DNA of 64,000 bases from assembly GCA_037893225.1 (NCBI GenBank), contig JAZGUH010000371.1, positions 1,271,879 to 1,335,878 on the forward strand, read 5' to 3'. The notes below the pieces were generated by a model that worked only from the letters and a program-made list of their open reading frames with translations, made no database searches and had not been told where the DNA came from. The stretch comes from Hippasteria phrygiana (Eukaryota; Echinodermata; Asteroidea; Valvatida; Goniasteridae). The position numbers and the translations under genes are program-made. Below are positions 11,546 to 23,123 of the stretch, in pieces (the first letter of the stretch is position 1; the number at the start of each line of letters is the position of its first letter).

Positions 11546-12555
11546 ACACACATCCACACATGAAGGTTTTGTGGTTAAAGATAATCGACGTGACTCAACA
11601 CCATCCTTCCGCCATGCTTCAACGGAGGCTTTTATCTGGGGATTAAACTTTAAGATTGGTTGATGAAACTACCAAAGGCTATCCAGCTCGGCATGTATGT
11701 ACAACACGGAGGGTGCAGACGGTTACAATACGGTCATACATTTTCGTGTACAGTGAGCTCTATGCGATGTTTGTACCACATACGCAGCATACGCTAGTCA
11801 TGGTTTTGGGTTAAATTGTACTTGCTTGCCTCTAGCAGCAATGTGGCCGGATATCCTTTGTGCAACTAGTGTTGCATCCGATAAGATATGAGGAATATCG
11901 GTGCGACCAATTTGTGGGGCTGACCATCATTCCGGTCCTGGCCATAATAGGACGTATGGATTATTACTTGCTCTCTGGAATTTACCGTGAATATCTTTGC
12001 AGTGTCGGACTGTATATCTGCTGCTCACCGTACCGGTGAGTGTTCCTCTACCACAACGTTTAAGACAAAACGTATGTTTTCAGCGACCACAAACATTATG
12101 ACCCGATTGACACAAACTATATTGTGCATGTCTGTACACGTAAAACCTGTCCGTGCGATTGCATAATAGACTGCGAGTCATTCACAACAAAATCGTGCGG
12201 GTTGTTCCATTGTATGTGCGGATGTTCCCATTGCTCAGTGACATATTATTTCAGGGGTTGATTCTTCATTTTGACGCAGTCATTTCTAAAATTATATAAC
12301 CTCGAAACCCCCTTATTAAGAATACGATTACACAAAATTGTATGTTGCCAAATAATGTACAATTATATTTAAAATCGTTAAATTCGCTTAAAGAACTCAA
12401 CACCCCCTCCTACACGAATGGGGTCGATCCAACTTGCTCAAACAGTCTCCTCGAATCGGCTCCTCAAATCTATCCACACCCCCTCTTCAATCCCCATAGA
12501 ACGTGCACTTAAGGGGGCGGGGCATACCGACTATTCCGAGACGATCTGCACTACT

Positions 12556-12561
12556 GACAGT
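12556..12561 (+). repeat. Target-site duplication (right) of the palindromic element
   Basis: GACAGT, identical to 5008-5013, lies directly next to the complement-matched terminus ending at 12555. Confidence 0.85.
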
Positions 12562-13570
12562 GGTGTTCAACGACCAAGTTCCGTGGAGAAAACGAAATGC
12601 AGACAGTAAATTCGATATCACGATGGGCAGCTTCGACGGAGCTGAGTCTTGTGAGCTAGTCGTGACATACATGCTGTCGATCCTGGAACCGATACACAGA
12701 AACAGAATAGGGCTCTACAGGGACGATGGTCTAGGAGTGTTCAACGAGACCCCACAGAAAATAGAAAAAAATCAAGAAGGAAATATGCCAGGTATTCCGA
12801 GAAAATGACTTGAAGATAGCGGTAGAAGCCAACAAGACAACCATAAACTTCTTGGACGTCACACTAGACCTGCGAACGGGAGGATACAAGCCGTATATGA
12901 AGCTAGGAAACGCGCCCGTCTATGTACATGCCAAGTCAAACCATCCACCCGCCGTAACCAAGCAGATACCAGAGGGAATCAACAAACGCCTGTCGAATAT
13001 ATCTTCATCCAAGGATGCATTCGAGGAAGCTGCCCCAACATACCAAGAGGCTCTACAGAAAAGCGGGTACAAATACCAGTTATCATACAAACCGAGTGAA
13101 AAGAAAAGAAAGAAGACCAGAAAACGAGAAGTGACGTGGTACAACCCTCCATACAACCAAAATGTACGAACCAACATTGGAAAGAAATTCCTCCAAATCA
13201 TCGATAAATGCTTCCCCAAGGAACATAAACTCCACAAGATACTGAACCGGAATACGGTTAAATTGTCGTACAGCTGTATGCCAAACGTCAAAGCAACAAT
13301 CCAGTCGATCAATAAGCGGAAAATGGAACAAGAGGTGGACACCGAAGCTAAGACGTGCAACTGCCCCCGCAATAAAGAATGCCCACTAAATGGAGAGTGC
13401 CTAAGCAAGAACATTATCTACCGGGCCACCGTCATGAGTGAAGGAAAAAAGAGTCGTACGTCGGGCTAACCTCCACAACATTCAAGGCGAGACTTGCGAA
13501 CCACAAACAGTCGTTCAGGTGCGAGAACAAGAGAGACATTGAAATTAATTATGAACATCTGAAATTATAG
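12556..13570 (+). pseudogene. Penelope-like element, 3' part: reverse transcriptase palm, zinc-finger linker and start of GIY-YIG nuclease
   Basis: The frame resumes directly after the 6-bp duplication with DITMGSFDGAE, then IGLYRDDG, the catalytic aspartate pair motif. A frameshift near 12780-12810 leads to NFLDVTLDLRTGGYKPY, SNHPP and the RLS...SS...Y..AL..SGY thumb signature. It is followed by the cysteine linker CNCPRNKECPLNGECL. Another frameshift near 13450 leads to YVGLTSTTFKARLANHKQSF, the front of the GIY-YIG endonuclease, which ends early at the TAG at 13568-13570. The nuclease is therefore truncated, and three lesions make the copy non-functional. Presence of the nuclease places it with the Penelope/Neptune/Poseidon-type branch rather than the nuclease-free forms. 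Confidence 0.92.
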
Positions 13571-14286
13571 ATGTTATTGGAAGAATGCATACATAACTGC
13601 CTGCCAAAAATAGATGAAAGCAATTAAACCATTATGTGATTTTCTTGGAGCCGTGGCCACTATAAGAAAATACATAAAATGGCATTTGACCTCTAAGTAA
13701 AAAAGAAATGAAACAAGTTGTCCATCATTAGATTTGAGGTATCTCGAGAACCCCTTTGGCTATGTAAAGGAGAGACGAGGTGGGGGGTGGTAGGGTAGGA
13801 CATCAATAGATGTGACGAGTGACACCCATCCTGAGGTTCTTTGAATGTGCGTTTATTGAATCAGGGAGCAGGCTGACTCTCGTAGACAACCTCCCGAGTA
13901 TAGTCCTGCGAAATACACAATTTCAACACGGATTATATTCCCCAAATATCAATAGAGAAGATATCACATACTTGTTATTTAGCGCTTGACAATGACATGC
14001 TTCACCAAGTATTACATAACCTTGATGTTCACACAACCGAGTTACCTCTGAGGAAAATATCCCCATATTTTTATGGAATACAACAACTGGAATGTCTTGT
14101 AAGGTTTAACAAAATTTACGAAAATGCAATAAGCACCGTTTCACTAAACAGCGCAACTATAGAACACTTTGTGAAAGTCAAAAATGTAATTTGCAAAATT
14201 ACAACAAAAGCCAAACATTAAAGTTTGTGGAAATACCACAGATGCATAAGCAACGTATGTGCACAGTGTGATGCCTGGGATCTACA
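13571..14286. other. Spacer between the Penelope-like element and the tandem array
   Basis: No gene recognised. The last bases, GGGATCTACA, form an inverted match with the bases just after the array (GTAGGTCC at 31280), so they may be the outer edge of the original inserted repeat. Confidence 0.5.
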
Positions 14287-14454
14287 ATCCCGGCCAAAAT
14301 GCTTGGGCCACGTGATGATAAACATACCCTCCTCCGCGCCCCCCGCTCCCCCGCTCAATGTTGTAATATCAAGCCGGAGTGCATTCCGCGCAATGAGAGC
14401 CAACATTGACCGGGGGCAGGGGGGTCGGGGGCCCAACGAGATTTGGCCGGGATT
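14287..14454. repeat. 168-bp GC-rich foldback, first of nine
   Basis: It begins ATCCCGGCCAAAATGC and ends GAGATTTGGCCGGGATT. The arms fold through AATCCCGGCCAAA/TTTGGCCGGGATT and further imperfect matches (TTGGGCC/GGCCCAA, CAATGTT/AACATTG). The other copies are at 19206-19373, 21762-21929, 23124-23291, 25674-25841, 27037-27204, 28393-28560, 29756-29923 and 31112-31279, all exactly 168 bp. It resembles a miniature inverted-repeat transposon. Where it is absent, the junction reads TTTCAGACAGTCTGAAA. Confidence 0.85.
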
Positions 14455-14574
14455 GTCTGAAATTTTCTTTCTCAAAAAAAAACAAAAAAAAACATTAGAA
14501 AAGACCTAAGTGTGAGAAGCAATGGATGGTCATGGCTTTCCGAGTGCAGGAGTAATTAAAAGAAAAGGAAGTGG

Positions 14575-14666
14575 AAAAAAAGAGGGTTTTTTTCGGGTTG
14601 GATTCGAACCCACAACTGTTGCATTTGAATGTACATGTCCAAACCACTAGACTATGTGAGTCACAG
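14575..14666 (-). ncRNA. Putative Pol III unit with tRNA-like A and B boxes (copy 1 of 13)
   Basis: On the minus strand an A box, TAGTCTAGTGG (14654-14644), is followed 44 nt later by a consensus B box, GGTTCGAATCC (14610-14600), and then by a run of seven T (14581-14575), a usual Pol III stop. The D arm and T arm pair nearly normally, but the anticodon and acceptor stems do not, so this is not a tRNA gene. It could be a SINE head or a short Pol III transcript of about 90 nt. The same boxes lie at the same offsets in all 13 bodies (B boxes start at body start +145). Transcription is inferred. Confidence 0.6.
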
Positions 14667-14717
14667 ATGCTAAGAGGCTTAATTGACCGTTCAATTTCCA
14701 GACACAGATGATCCCAA

Positions 14718-15150
14718 TTGTTTTGTAGTGCGCATCGTACACGATGTACCATGACGAATAACCATGCCATTTTGTCAAATAACTTTACAAAAGACATTTT
14801 TGTTCAACGCGAAAATCGCATTACGCTACACAAACCACCTACAAGCCTCTTCCAATTTTTTAGCCGTCTCTTTGCGTGATTTGTCGGAAAATTCAACGGT
14901 TAACCCTCGCCACCAAAATAGTAAAGGAGAGTCTGTCATTTCTCTATTTTTTTAGTGGCGAGGGTTAACCGTTGAGTTTTCCGACAATTCACGGAATAAG
15001 GTAGTTGAAACAAAATGGAAGAGGCTTGTATGTTTGTGTAACATAATGCGTTTTTCGCGTTTAACAAAAGATGTCTTTTGTGAAGTTATTGGACAAAATG
15101 TCATGGCTAATCGTCATGGTACATTGTGTACGATGCGCACTGCAAAACAA
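14718..15150. repeat. Large inverted repeat within the array body (copy 1)
   Basis: Arms 14718-14913 and 14955-15150 are both 196 bp and are imperfect inverted copies around a 41-bp loop. The inner ends, AACGGTTAACCCTCGCCAC / GTGGCGAGGGTTAACCGTT, pair perfectly. Because the arms are inverted copies, matching short open frames (beginning MSFVKLFDKM or MSFVKLLDKM) appear on both strands. That is a structural echo and not coding evidence. It is probably an older foldback element captured in the unit. Confidence 0.85.
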
Positions 15151-15642
15151 GTCCTGGCGCAAGCGCATGACAGCCAGGAATCGTCATTCTGTTAACCCTA
15201 TCCCGACCGGGCTTAGTTTGGTACGTACGGAGACTGGAAAGGGGCGACTACTGCCCCCCCCCCCCCCCCCAGACTTCCGTGTTTTCCCAAGTTCACAAGC
15301 GATTTTCAGGAAACAGGCCACAAACGTTCAGTTCAGGAAAGTCGCAATGATGACGTCCACAACTTTTAGCAAGTGCCAACTGTAGGGCGTTGGGGGCTAT
15401 TTTTTAACTTGTTGTTAAAACAATCGTATTTATCCCGTAATTAACGTCTTGGTTGTCCGAACGGTCAAACAAAAATTATGACAACCTAATTAGTTGGAGA
15501 TCATTATTAAAATAGCATTCGATGTTTAGACGGGGATCTCCCTTGGGGGCGCTATAATCAGGTAATTCAAACTATTTGGGTTGAAAAGTTGATTTTGCGT
15601 GTTTTAAACTCTTTATAGATAAACTAGGCGAACTTTCAGACA

Positions 15643-16826
15643 GTCTGAAATTTTCTTTCTCAAAAAAAAACAAAAAAAAACATTAGAAAAGACCTAAGTG
15701 TGAGAAGCAATGGATGGTCATGGCTTTCCGAGTGCAGGAGTAATTAAAAGAAAAGGAAGTGGAAAAAAAGAGGGTTTTTTTCGGGTTGGATTCGAACCCA
15801 CAACTGTTGCATTTGAATGTACATGTCCAAACCACTAGACTATGTGAGTCACAGATGCTAAGAGGCTTAATTGACCGTTCAATTTCCAGACACAGATGAT
15901 CCCAATTGTTTTGTAGTGCGCATCGTACACGATGTACCATGACGAATAACCATGCCATTTTGTCAAATAACTTTACAAAAGACATTTTTGTTCAACGCGA
16001 AAATCGCATTACGCTACACAAACCACCTACAAGCCTCTTCCAATTTTTTAGCCGTCTCTTTGCGTGATTTGTCGGAAAATTCAACGGTTAACCCTCGCCA
16101 CCAAAATAGTAAAGGAGAGTCTGTCATTTCTCTATTTTTTTAGTGGCGAGGGTTAACCGTTGAGTTTTCCGACAATTCACGGAATAAGGTAGTTGAAACA
16201 AAATGGAAGAGGCTTGTATGTTTGTGTAACATAATGCGTTTTTCGCGTTTAACAAAAGATGTCTTTTGTGAAGTTATTGGACAAAATGTCATGGCTAATC
16301 GTCATGGTACATTGTGTACGATGCGCACTGCAAAACAAGTCCTGGCGCAAGCGCATGACAGCCAGGAATCGTCATTCTGTTAACCCTATCCCGACCGGGC
16401 TTAGTTTGGTACGTACGGAGACTGGAAAGGGGCGACTACTGCCCCCCCCCCCCCAGACTTCCGTGTTTTCCCAAGTTCACAAGCGATTTTCAGGAAACAG
16501 GCCACAAACGTTCAGTTCAGGAAAGTCGCAATGATGACGTCCACAACTTTTAGCAAGTGCCAACTGTAGGGCGTTGGGGGCTATTTTTTAACTTGTTGTT
16601 AAAACAATCGTATTTATCCCGTAATTAACGTCTTGGTTGTCCGAACGGTCAAACAAAAATTATGACAACCTAATTAGTTGGAGATCATTATTAAAATAGC
16701 ATTCGATGTTTAGACGGGGATCTCCCTTGGGGGCGCTATAATCAGGTAATTCAAACTATTTGGGTTGAAAAGTTGATTTTGCGTGTTTTAAACTCTTTAT
16801 AGATAAACTAGGCGAACTTTCAGACA
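15643..16826. repeat. Array body 2 (1184 bp, poly-C 13, plain 3' junction)
   Basis: Shortest poly-C run of the array. The 3' junction is TTTCAGACAGTCTGAAA. Confidence 0.9.
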
Positions 16827-18013
16827 GTCTGAAATTTTCTTTCTCAAAAAAAAACAAAAAAAAACATTAGAAAAGACCTAAGTGTGAGAAGCAATGGATG
16901 GTCATGGCTTTCCGAGTGCAGGAGTAATTAAAAGAAAAGGAAGTGGAAAAAAAGAGGGTTTTTTTCGGGTTGGATTCGAACCCACAACTGTTGCATTTGA
17001 ATGTACATGTCCAAACCACTAGACTATGTGAGTCACAGATGCTAAGAGGCTTAATTGACCGTTCAATTTCCAGACACAGATGATCCCAATTGTTTTGTAG
17101 TGCGCATCGTACACGATGTACCATGACGAATAACCATGCCATTTTGTCAAATAACTTTACAAAAGACATTTTTGTTCAACGCGAAAATCGCATTACGCTA
17201 CACAAACCACCTACAAGCCTCTTCCAATTTTTTAGCCGTCTCTTTGCGTGATTTGTCGGAAAATTCAACGGTTAACCCTCGCCACCAAAATAGTAAAGGA
17301 GAGTCTGTCATTTCTCTATTTTTTTAGTGGCGAGGGTTAACCGTTGAGTTTTCCGACAATTCACGGAATAAGGTAGTTGAAACAAAATGGAAGAGGCTTG
17401 TATGTTTGTGTAACATAATGCGTTTTTCGCGTTTAACAAAAGATGTCTTTTGTGAAGTTATTGGACAAAATGTCATGGCTAATCGTCATGGTACATTGTG
17501 TACGATGCGCACTGCAAAACAAGTCCTGGCGCAAGCGCATGACAGCCAGGAATCGTCATTCTGTTAACCCTATCCCGACCGGGCTTAGTTTGGTACGTAC
17601 GGAGACTGGAAAGGGGCGACTACTGCCCCCCCCCCCCCCCCAGACTTCCGTGTTTTCCCAAGTTCACAAGCGATTTTCAGGAAACAGGCCACAAACGTTC
17701 AGTTCAGGAAAGTCGCAATGATGACGTCCACAACTTTTAGCAAGTGCCAACTGTAGGGCGTTGGGGGCTATTTTTTAACTTGTTGTTAAAACAATCGTAT
17801 TTATCCCGTAATTAACGTCTTGGTTGTCCGAACGGTCAAACAAAAATTATGACAACCTAATTAGTTGGAGATCATTATTAAAATAGCATTCGATGTTTAG
17901 ACGGGGATCTCCCTTGGGGGCGCTATAATCAGGTAATTCAAACTATTTGGGTTGAAAAGTTGATTTTGCGTGTTTTAAACTCTTTATAGATAAACTAGGC
18001 GAACTTTCAGACA
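16827..18013. repeat. Array body 3 (1187 bp, poly-C 16, plain 3' junction)
   Basis: Third of three consecutive plain junctions at the left side of the array, so foldback-free units cluster here. Confidence 0.9.
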
Positions 18014-19205
18014 GTCTGAAATTTTCTTTCTCAAAAAAAAACAAAAAAAAACATTAGAAAAGACCTAAGTGTGAGAAGCAATGGATGGTCATGGCTTTCC
18101 GAGTGCAGGAGTAATTAAAAGAAAAGGAAGTGGAAAAAAAGAGGGTTTTTTTCGGGTTGGATTCGAACCCACAACTGTTGCATTTGAATGTACATGTCCA
18201 AACCACTAGACTATGTGAGTCACAGATGCTAAGAGGCTTAATTGACCGTTCAATTTCCAGACACAGATGATCCCAATTGTTTTGTAGTGCGCATCGTACA
18301 CGATGTACCATGACGAATAACCATGCCATTTTGTCAAATAACTTTACAAAAGACATTTTTGTTCAACGCGAAAATCGCATTACGCTACACAAACCACCTA
18401 CAAGCCTCTTCCAATTTTTTAGCCGTCTCTTTGCGTGATTTGTCGGAAAATTCAACGGTTAACCCTCGCCACCAAAATAGTAAAGGAGAGTCTGTCATTT
18501 CTCTATTTTTTTAGTGGCGAGGGTTAACCGTTGAGTTTTCCGACAATTCACGGAATAAGGTAGTTGAAACAAAATGGAAGAGGCTTGTATGTTTGTGTAA
18601 CATAATGCGTTTTTCGCGTTTAACAAAAGATGTCTTTTGTGAAGTTATTGGACAAAATGTCATGGCTAATCGTCATGGTACATTGTGTACGATGCGCACT
18701 GCAAAACAAGTCCTGGCGCAAGCGCATGACAGCCAGGAATCGTCATTCTGTTAACCCTATCCCGACCGGGCTTAGTTTGGTACGTACGGAGACTGGAAAG
18801 GGGCGACTACTGCCCCCCCCCCCCCCCCCCCCCAGACTTCCGTGTTTTCCCAAGTTCACAAGCGATTTTCAGGAAACAGGCCACAAACGTTCAGTTCAGG
18901 AAAGTCGCAATGATGACGTCCACAACTTTTAGCAAGTGCCAACTGTAGGGCGTTGGGGGCTATTTTTTAACTTGTTGTTAAAACAATCGTATTTATCCCG
19001 TAATTAACGTCTTGGTTGTCCGAACGGTCAAACAAAAATTATGACAACCTAATTAGTTGGAGATCATTATTAAAATAGCATTCGATGTTTAGACGGGGAT
19101 CTCCCTTGGGGGCGCTATAATCAGGTAATTCAAACTATTTGGGTTGAAAAGTTGATTTTGCGTGTTTTAAACTCTTTATAGATAAACTAGGCGAACTTTC
19201 AGACA
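18014..19205. repeat. Array body 4 (1192 bp, poly-C 21), followed by foldback 19206-19373
   Basis: First internal body whose 3' junction carries the 168-bp foldback. Together they form a 1,360-bp long-type unit. Confidence 0.9.
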
Positions 19206-19373
19206 ATCCCGGCCAAAATGCTTGGGCCACGTGATGATAAACATACCCTCCTCCGCGCCCCCCGCTCCCCCGCTCAATGTTGTAATATCAAGCCGGAGTG
19301 CATTCCGCGCAATGAGAGCCAACATTGACCGGGGGCAGGGGGGTCGGGGGCCCAACGAGATTTGGCCGGGATT

Positions 19374-20566
19374 GTCTGAAATTTTCTTTCTCAAAAAAAA
19401 ACAAAAAAAAACATTAGAAAAGACCTAAGTGTGAGAAGCAATGGATGGTCATGGCTTTCCGAGTGCAGGAGTAATTAAAAGAAAAGGAAGTGGAAAAAAA
19501 GAGGGTTTTTTTCGGGTTGGATTCGAACCCACAACTGTTGCATTTGAATGTACATGTCCAAACCACTAGACTATGTGAGTCACAGATGCTAAGAGGCTTA
19601 ATTGACCGTTCAATTTCCAGACACAGATGATCCCAATTGTTTTGTAGTGCGCATCGTACACGATGTACCATGACGAATAACCATGCCATTTTGTCAAATA
19701 ACTTTACAAAAGACATTTTTGTTCAACGCGAAAATCGCATTACGCTACACAAACCACCTACAAGCCTCTTCCAATTTTTTAGCCGTCTCTTTGCGTGATT
19801 TGTCGGAAAATTCAACGGTTAACCCTCGCCACCAAAATAGTAAAGGAGAGTCTGTCATTTCTCTATTTTTTTAGTGGCGAGGGTTAACCGTTGAGTTTTC
19901 CGACAATTCACGGAATAAGGTAGTTGAAACAAAATGGAAGAGGCTTGTATGTTTGTGTAACATAATGCGTTTTTCGCGTTTAACAAAAGATGTCTTTTGT
20001 GAAGTTATTGGACAAAATGTCATGGCTAATCGTCATGGTACATTGTGTACGATGCGCACTGCAAAACAAGTCCTGGCGCAAGCGCATGACAGCCAGGAAT
20101 CGTCATTCTGTTAACCCTATCCCGACCGGGCTTAGTTTGGTACGTACGGAGACTGGAAAGGGGCGACTACTGCCCCCCCCCCCCCCCCCCCCCCAGACTT
20201 CCGTGTTTTCCCAAGTTCACAAGCGATTTTCAGGAAACAGGCCACAAACGTTCAGTTCAGGAAAGTCGCAATGATGACGTCCACAACTTTTAGCAAGTGC
20301 CAACTGTAGGGCGTTGGGGGCTATTTTTTAACTTGTTGTTAAAACAATCGTATTTATCCCGTAATTAACGTCTTGGTTGTCCGAACGGTCAAACAAAAAT
20401 TATGACAACCTAATTAGTTGGAGATCATTATTAAAATAGCATTCGATGTTTAGACGGGGATCTCCCTTGGGGGCGCTATAATCAGGTAATTCAAACTATT
20501 TGGGTTGGAAAGTTGATTTTGCGTGTTTTAAACTCTTTATAGATAAACTAGGCGAACTTTCAGACA
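19374..20566. repeat. Array body 5 (1193 bp, poly-C 22, plain 3' junction)
   Basis: Carries a private substitution, G instead of A at 20508, in TGGGTTG(G/A)AA. Confidence 0.9.
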
Positions 20567-21761
20567 GTCTGAAATTTTCTTTCTCAAAAAAAAACAAAAA
20601 AAAACATTAGAAAAGACCTAAGTGTGAGAAGCAATGGATGGTCATGGCTTTCCGAGTGCAGGAGTAATTAAAAGAAAAGGAAGTGGAAAAAAAGAGGGTT
20701 TTTTTCGGGTTGGATTCGAACCCACAACTGTTGCATTTGAATGTACATGTCCAAACCACTAGACTATGTGAGTCACAGATGCTAAGAGGCTTAATTGACC
20801 GTTCAATTTCCAGACACAGATGATCCCAATTGTTTTGTAGTGCGCATCGTACACGATGTACCATGACGAATAACCATGCCATTTTGTCAAATAACTTTAC
20901 AAAAGACATTTTTGTTCAACGCGAAAATCGCATTACGCTACACAAACCACCTACAAGCCTCTTCCAATTTTTTAGCCGTCTCTTTGCGTGATTTGTCGGA
21001 AAATTCAACGGTTAACCCTCGCCACCAAAATAGTAAAGGAGAGTCTGTCATTTCTCTATTTTTTTAGTGGCGAGGGTTAACCGTTGAGTTTTCCGACAAT
21101 TCACGGAATAAGGTAGTTGAAACAAAATGGAAGAGGCTTGTATGTTTGTGTAACATAATGCGTTTTTCGCGTTTAACAAAAGATGTCTTTTGTGAAGTTA
21201 TTGGACAAAATGTCATGGCTAATCGTCATGGTACATTGTGTACGATGCGCACTGCAAAACAAGTCCTGGCGCAAGCGCATGACAGCCAGGAATCGTCATT
21301 CTGTTAACCCTATCCCGACCGGGCTTAGTTTGGTACGTACGGAGACTGGAAAGGGGCGACTACTGCCCCCCCCCCCCCCCCCCCCCCCCAGACTTCCGTG
21401 TTTTCCCAAGTTCACAAGCGATTTTCAGGAAACAGGCCACAAACGTTCAGTTCAGGAAAGTCGCAATGATGACGTCCACAACTTTTAGCAAGTGCCAACT
21501 GTAGGGCGTTGGGGGCTATTTTTTAACTTGTTGTTAAAACAATCGTATTTATCCCGTAATTAACGTCTTGGTTGTCCGAACGGTCAAACAAAAATTATGA
21601 CAACCTAATTAGTTGGAGATCATTATTAAAATAGCATTCGATGTTTAGACGGGGATCTCCCTTGGGGGCGCTATAATCAGGTAATTCAAACTATTTGGGT
21701 TGAAAAGTTGATTTTGCGTGTTTTAAACTCTTTATAGATAAACTAGGCGAACTTTCAGACA
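20567..21761. repeat. Array body 6 (1195 bp, poly-C 24), followed by foldback 21762-21929
   Basis: Its length excess over body 2 (11 bp) equals the poly-C difference. Confidence 0.9.
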
Positions 21762-21929
21762 ATCCCGGCCAAAATGCTTGGGCCACGTGATGATAAACAT
21801 ACCCTCCTCCGCGCCCCCCGCTCCCCCGCTCAATGTTGTAATATCAAGCCGGAGTGCATTCCGCGCAATGAGAGCCAACATTGACCGGGGGCAGGGGGGT
21901 CGGGGGCCCAACGAGATTTGGCCGGGATT

Positions 21930-23123
21930 GTCTGAAATTTTCTTTCTCAAAAAAAAACAAAAAAAAACATTAGAAAAGACCTAAGTGTGAGAAGCAATGG
22001 ATGGTCATGGCTTTCCGAGTGCAGGAGTAATTAAAAGAAAAGGAAGTGGAAAAAAAGAGGGTTTTTTTCGGGTTGGATTCGAACCCACAACTGTTGCATT
22101 TGAATGTACATGTCCAAACCACTAGACTATGTGAGTCACAGATGCTAAGAGGCTTAATTGACCGTTCAATTTCCAGACACAGATGATCCCAATTGTTTTG
22201 TAGTGCGCATCGTACACGATGTACCATGACGAATAACCATGCCATTTTGTCAAATAACTTTACAAAAGACATTTTTGTTCAACGCGAAAATCGCATTACG
22301 CTACACAAACCACCTACAAGCCTCTTCCAATTTTTTAGCCGTCTCTTTGCGTGATTTGTCGGAAAATTCAACGGTTAACCCTCGCCACCAAAATAGTAAA
22401 GGAGAGTCTGTCATTTCTCTATTTTTTTAGTGGCGAGGGTTAACCGTTGAGTTTTCCGACAATTCACGGAATAAGGTAGTTGAAACAAAATGGAAGAGGC
22501 TTGTATGTTTGTGTAACATAATGCGTTTTTCGCGTTTAACAAAAGATGTCTTTTGTGAAGTTATTGGACAAAATGTCATGGCTAATCGTCATGGTACATT
22601 GTGTACGATGCGCACTGCAAAACAAGTCCTGGCGCAAGCGCATGACAGCCAGGAATCGTCATTCTGTTAACCCTATCCCGACCGGGCTTAGTTTGGTACG
22701 TACGGAGACTGGAAAGGGGCGACTACTGCCCCCCCCCCCCCCCCCCCCCCCAGACTTCCGTGTTTTCCCAAGTTCACAAGCGATTTTCAGGAAACAGGCC
22801 ACAAACGTTCAGTTCAGGAAAGTCGCAATGATGACGTCCACAACTTTTAGCAAGTGCCAACTGTAGGGCGTTGGGGGCTATTTTTTAACTTGTTGTTAAA
22901 ACAATCGTATTTATCCCGTAATTAACGTCTTGGTTGTCCGAACGGTCAAACAAAAATTATGACAACCTAATTAGTTGGAGATCATTATTAAAATAGCATT
23001 CGATGTTTAGACGGGGATCTCCCTTGGGGGCGCTATAATCAGGTAATTCAAACTATTTGGGTTGAAAAGTTGATTTTGCGTGTTTTAAACTCTTTATAGA
23101 TAAACTAGGCGAACTTTCAGACA
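21930..23123. repeat. Array body 7 (1194 bp, poly-C 23), followed by foldback 23124-23291
   Basis: Flanked by foldbacks on both sides. Confidence 0.9.

Larger units (their letters stand above)
5014..12555. mobile_element. 7.5-kb palindromic (foldback) transposable element inserted in the Penelope-like element
   Basis: The termini are AGTAGTGCAGATCGTC at 5014 and its exact complement ending at 12555. The left arm (5014 to about 7850) and right arm (about 8737-12555) are inverted copies at very high identity, around a spacer of about 890 bp. It is bounded by a 6-bp duplication, GACAGT. No transposase, integrase, polymerase or capsid-like frame was found, so it must be non-autonomous. A 6-bp duplication, AG...CT ends and long inverted termini match what I recall for Polinton/Maverick elements, but other foldback classes are possible. 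Only family membership of the ends would prove origin. Confidence 0.88.
8737..12555 (+). repeat. Right arm of the palindromic element
   Basis: Inverted copy of the left arm plus an extra segment at about 11136-12135. The order from the centre is AT-rich middle, type A unit (about 10715-10910), type D unit (10926-11135), two type B units, about 600 bp of sequence without features I recognise, then the outer end and the TIR. RNA crossing both arms could fold into a duplex of roughly 2.8 kb. Confidence 0.85.
14455..15642. repeat. Array body 1 (1188 bp, poly-C 17, plain 3' junction)
   Basis: Reference copy. Offsets from its first base: poly-A/C-A tract 20-40, Pol III T-run 120-126, B box 145-155, A box 189-199, inverted-repeat arms 263-458 and 500-695, poly-C about 799 onward. 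The remaining 370 bp hold no recognised feature. The next body follows without a foldback. Confidence 0.9.

Noticed and set aside
14600..14666. tRNA gene in the array body
   Set aside because: A and B boxes are good, but the anticodon and acceptor stems do not pair and no anticodon loop forms.
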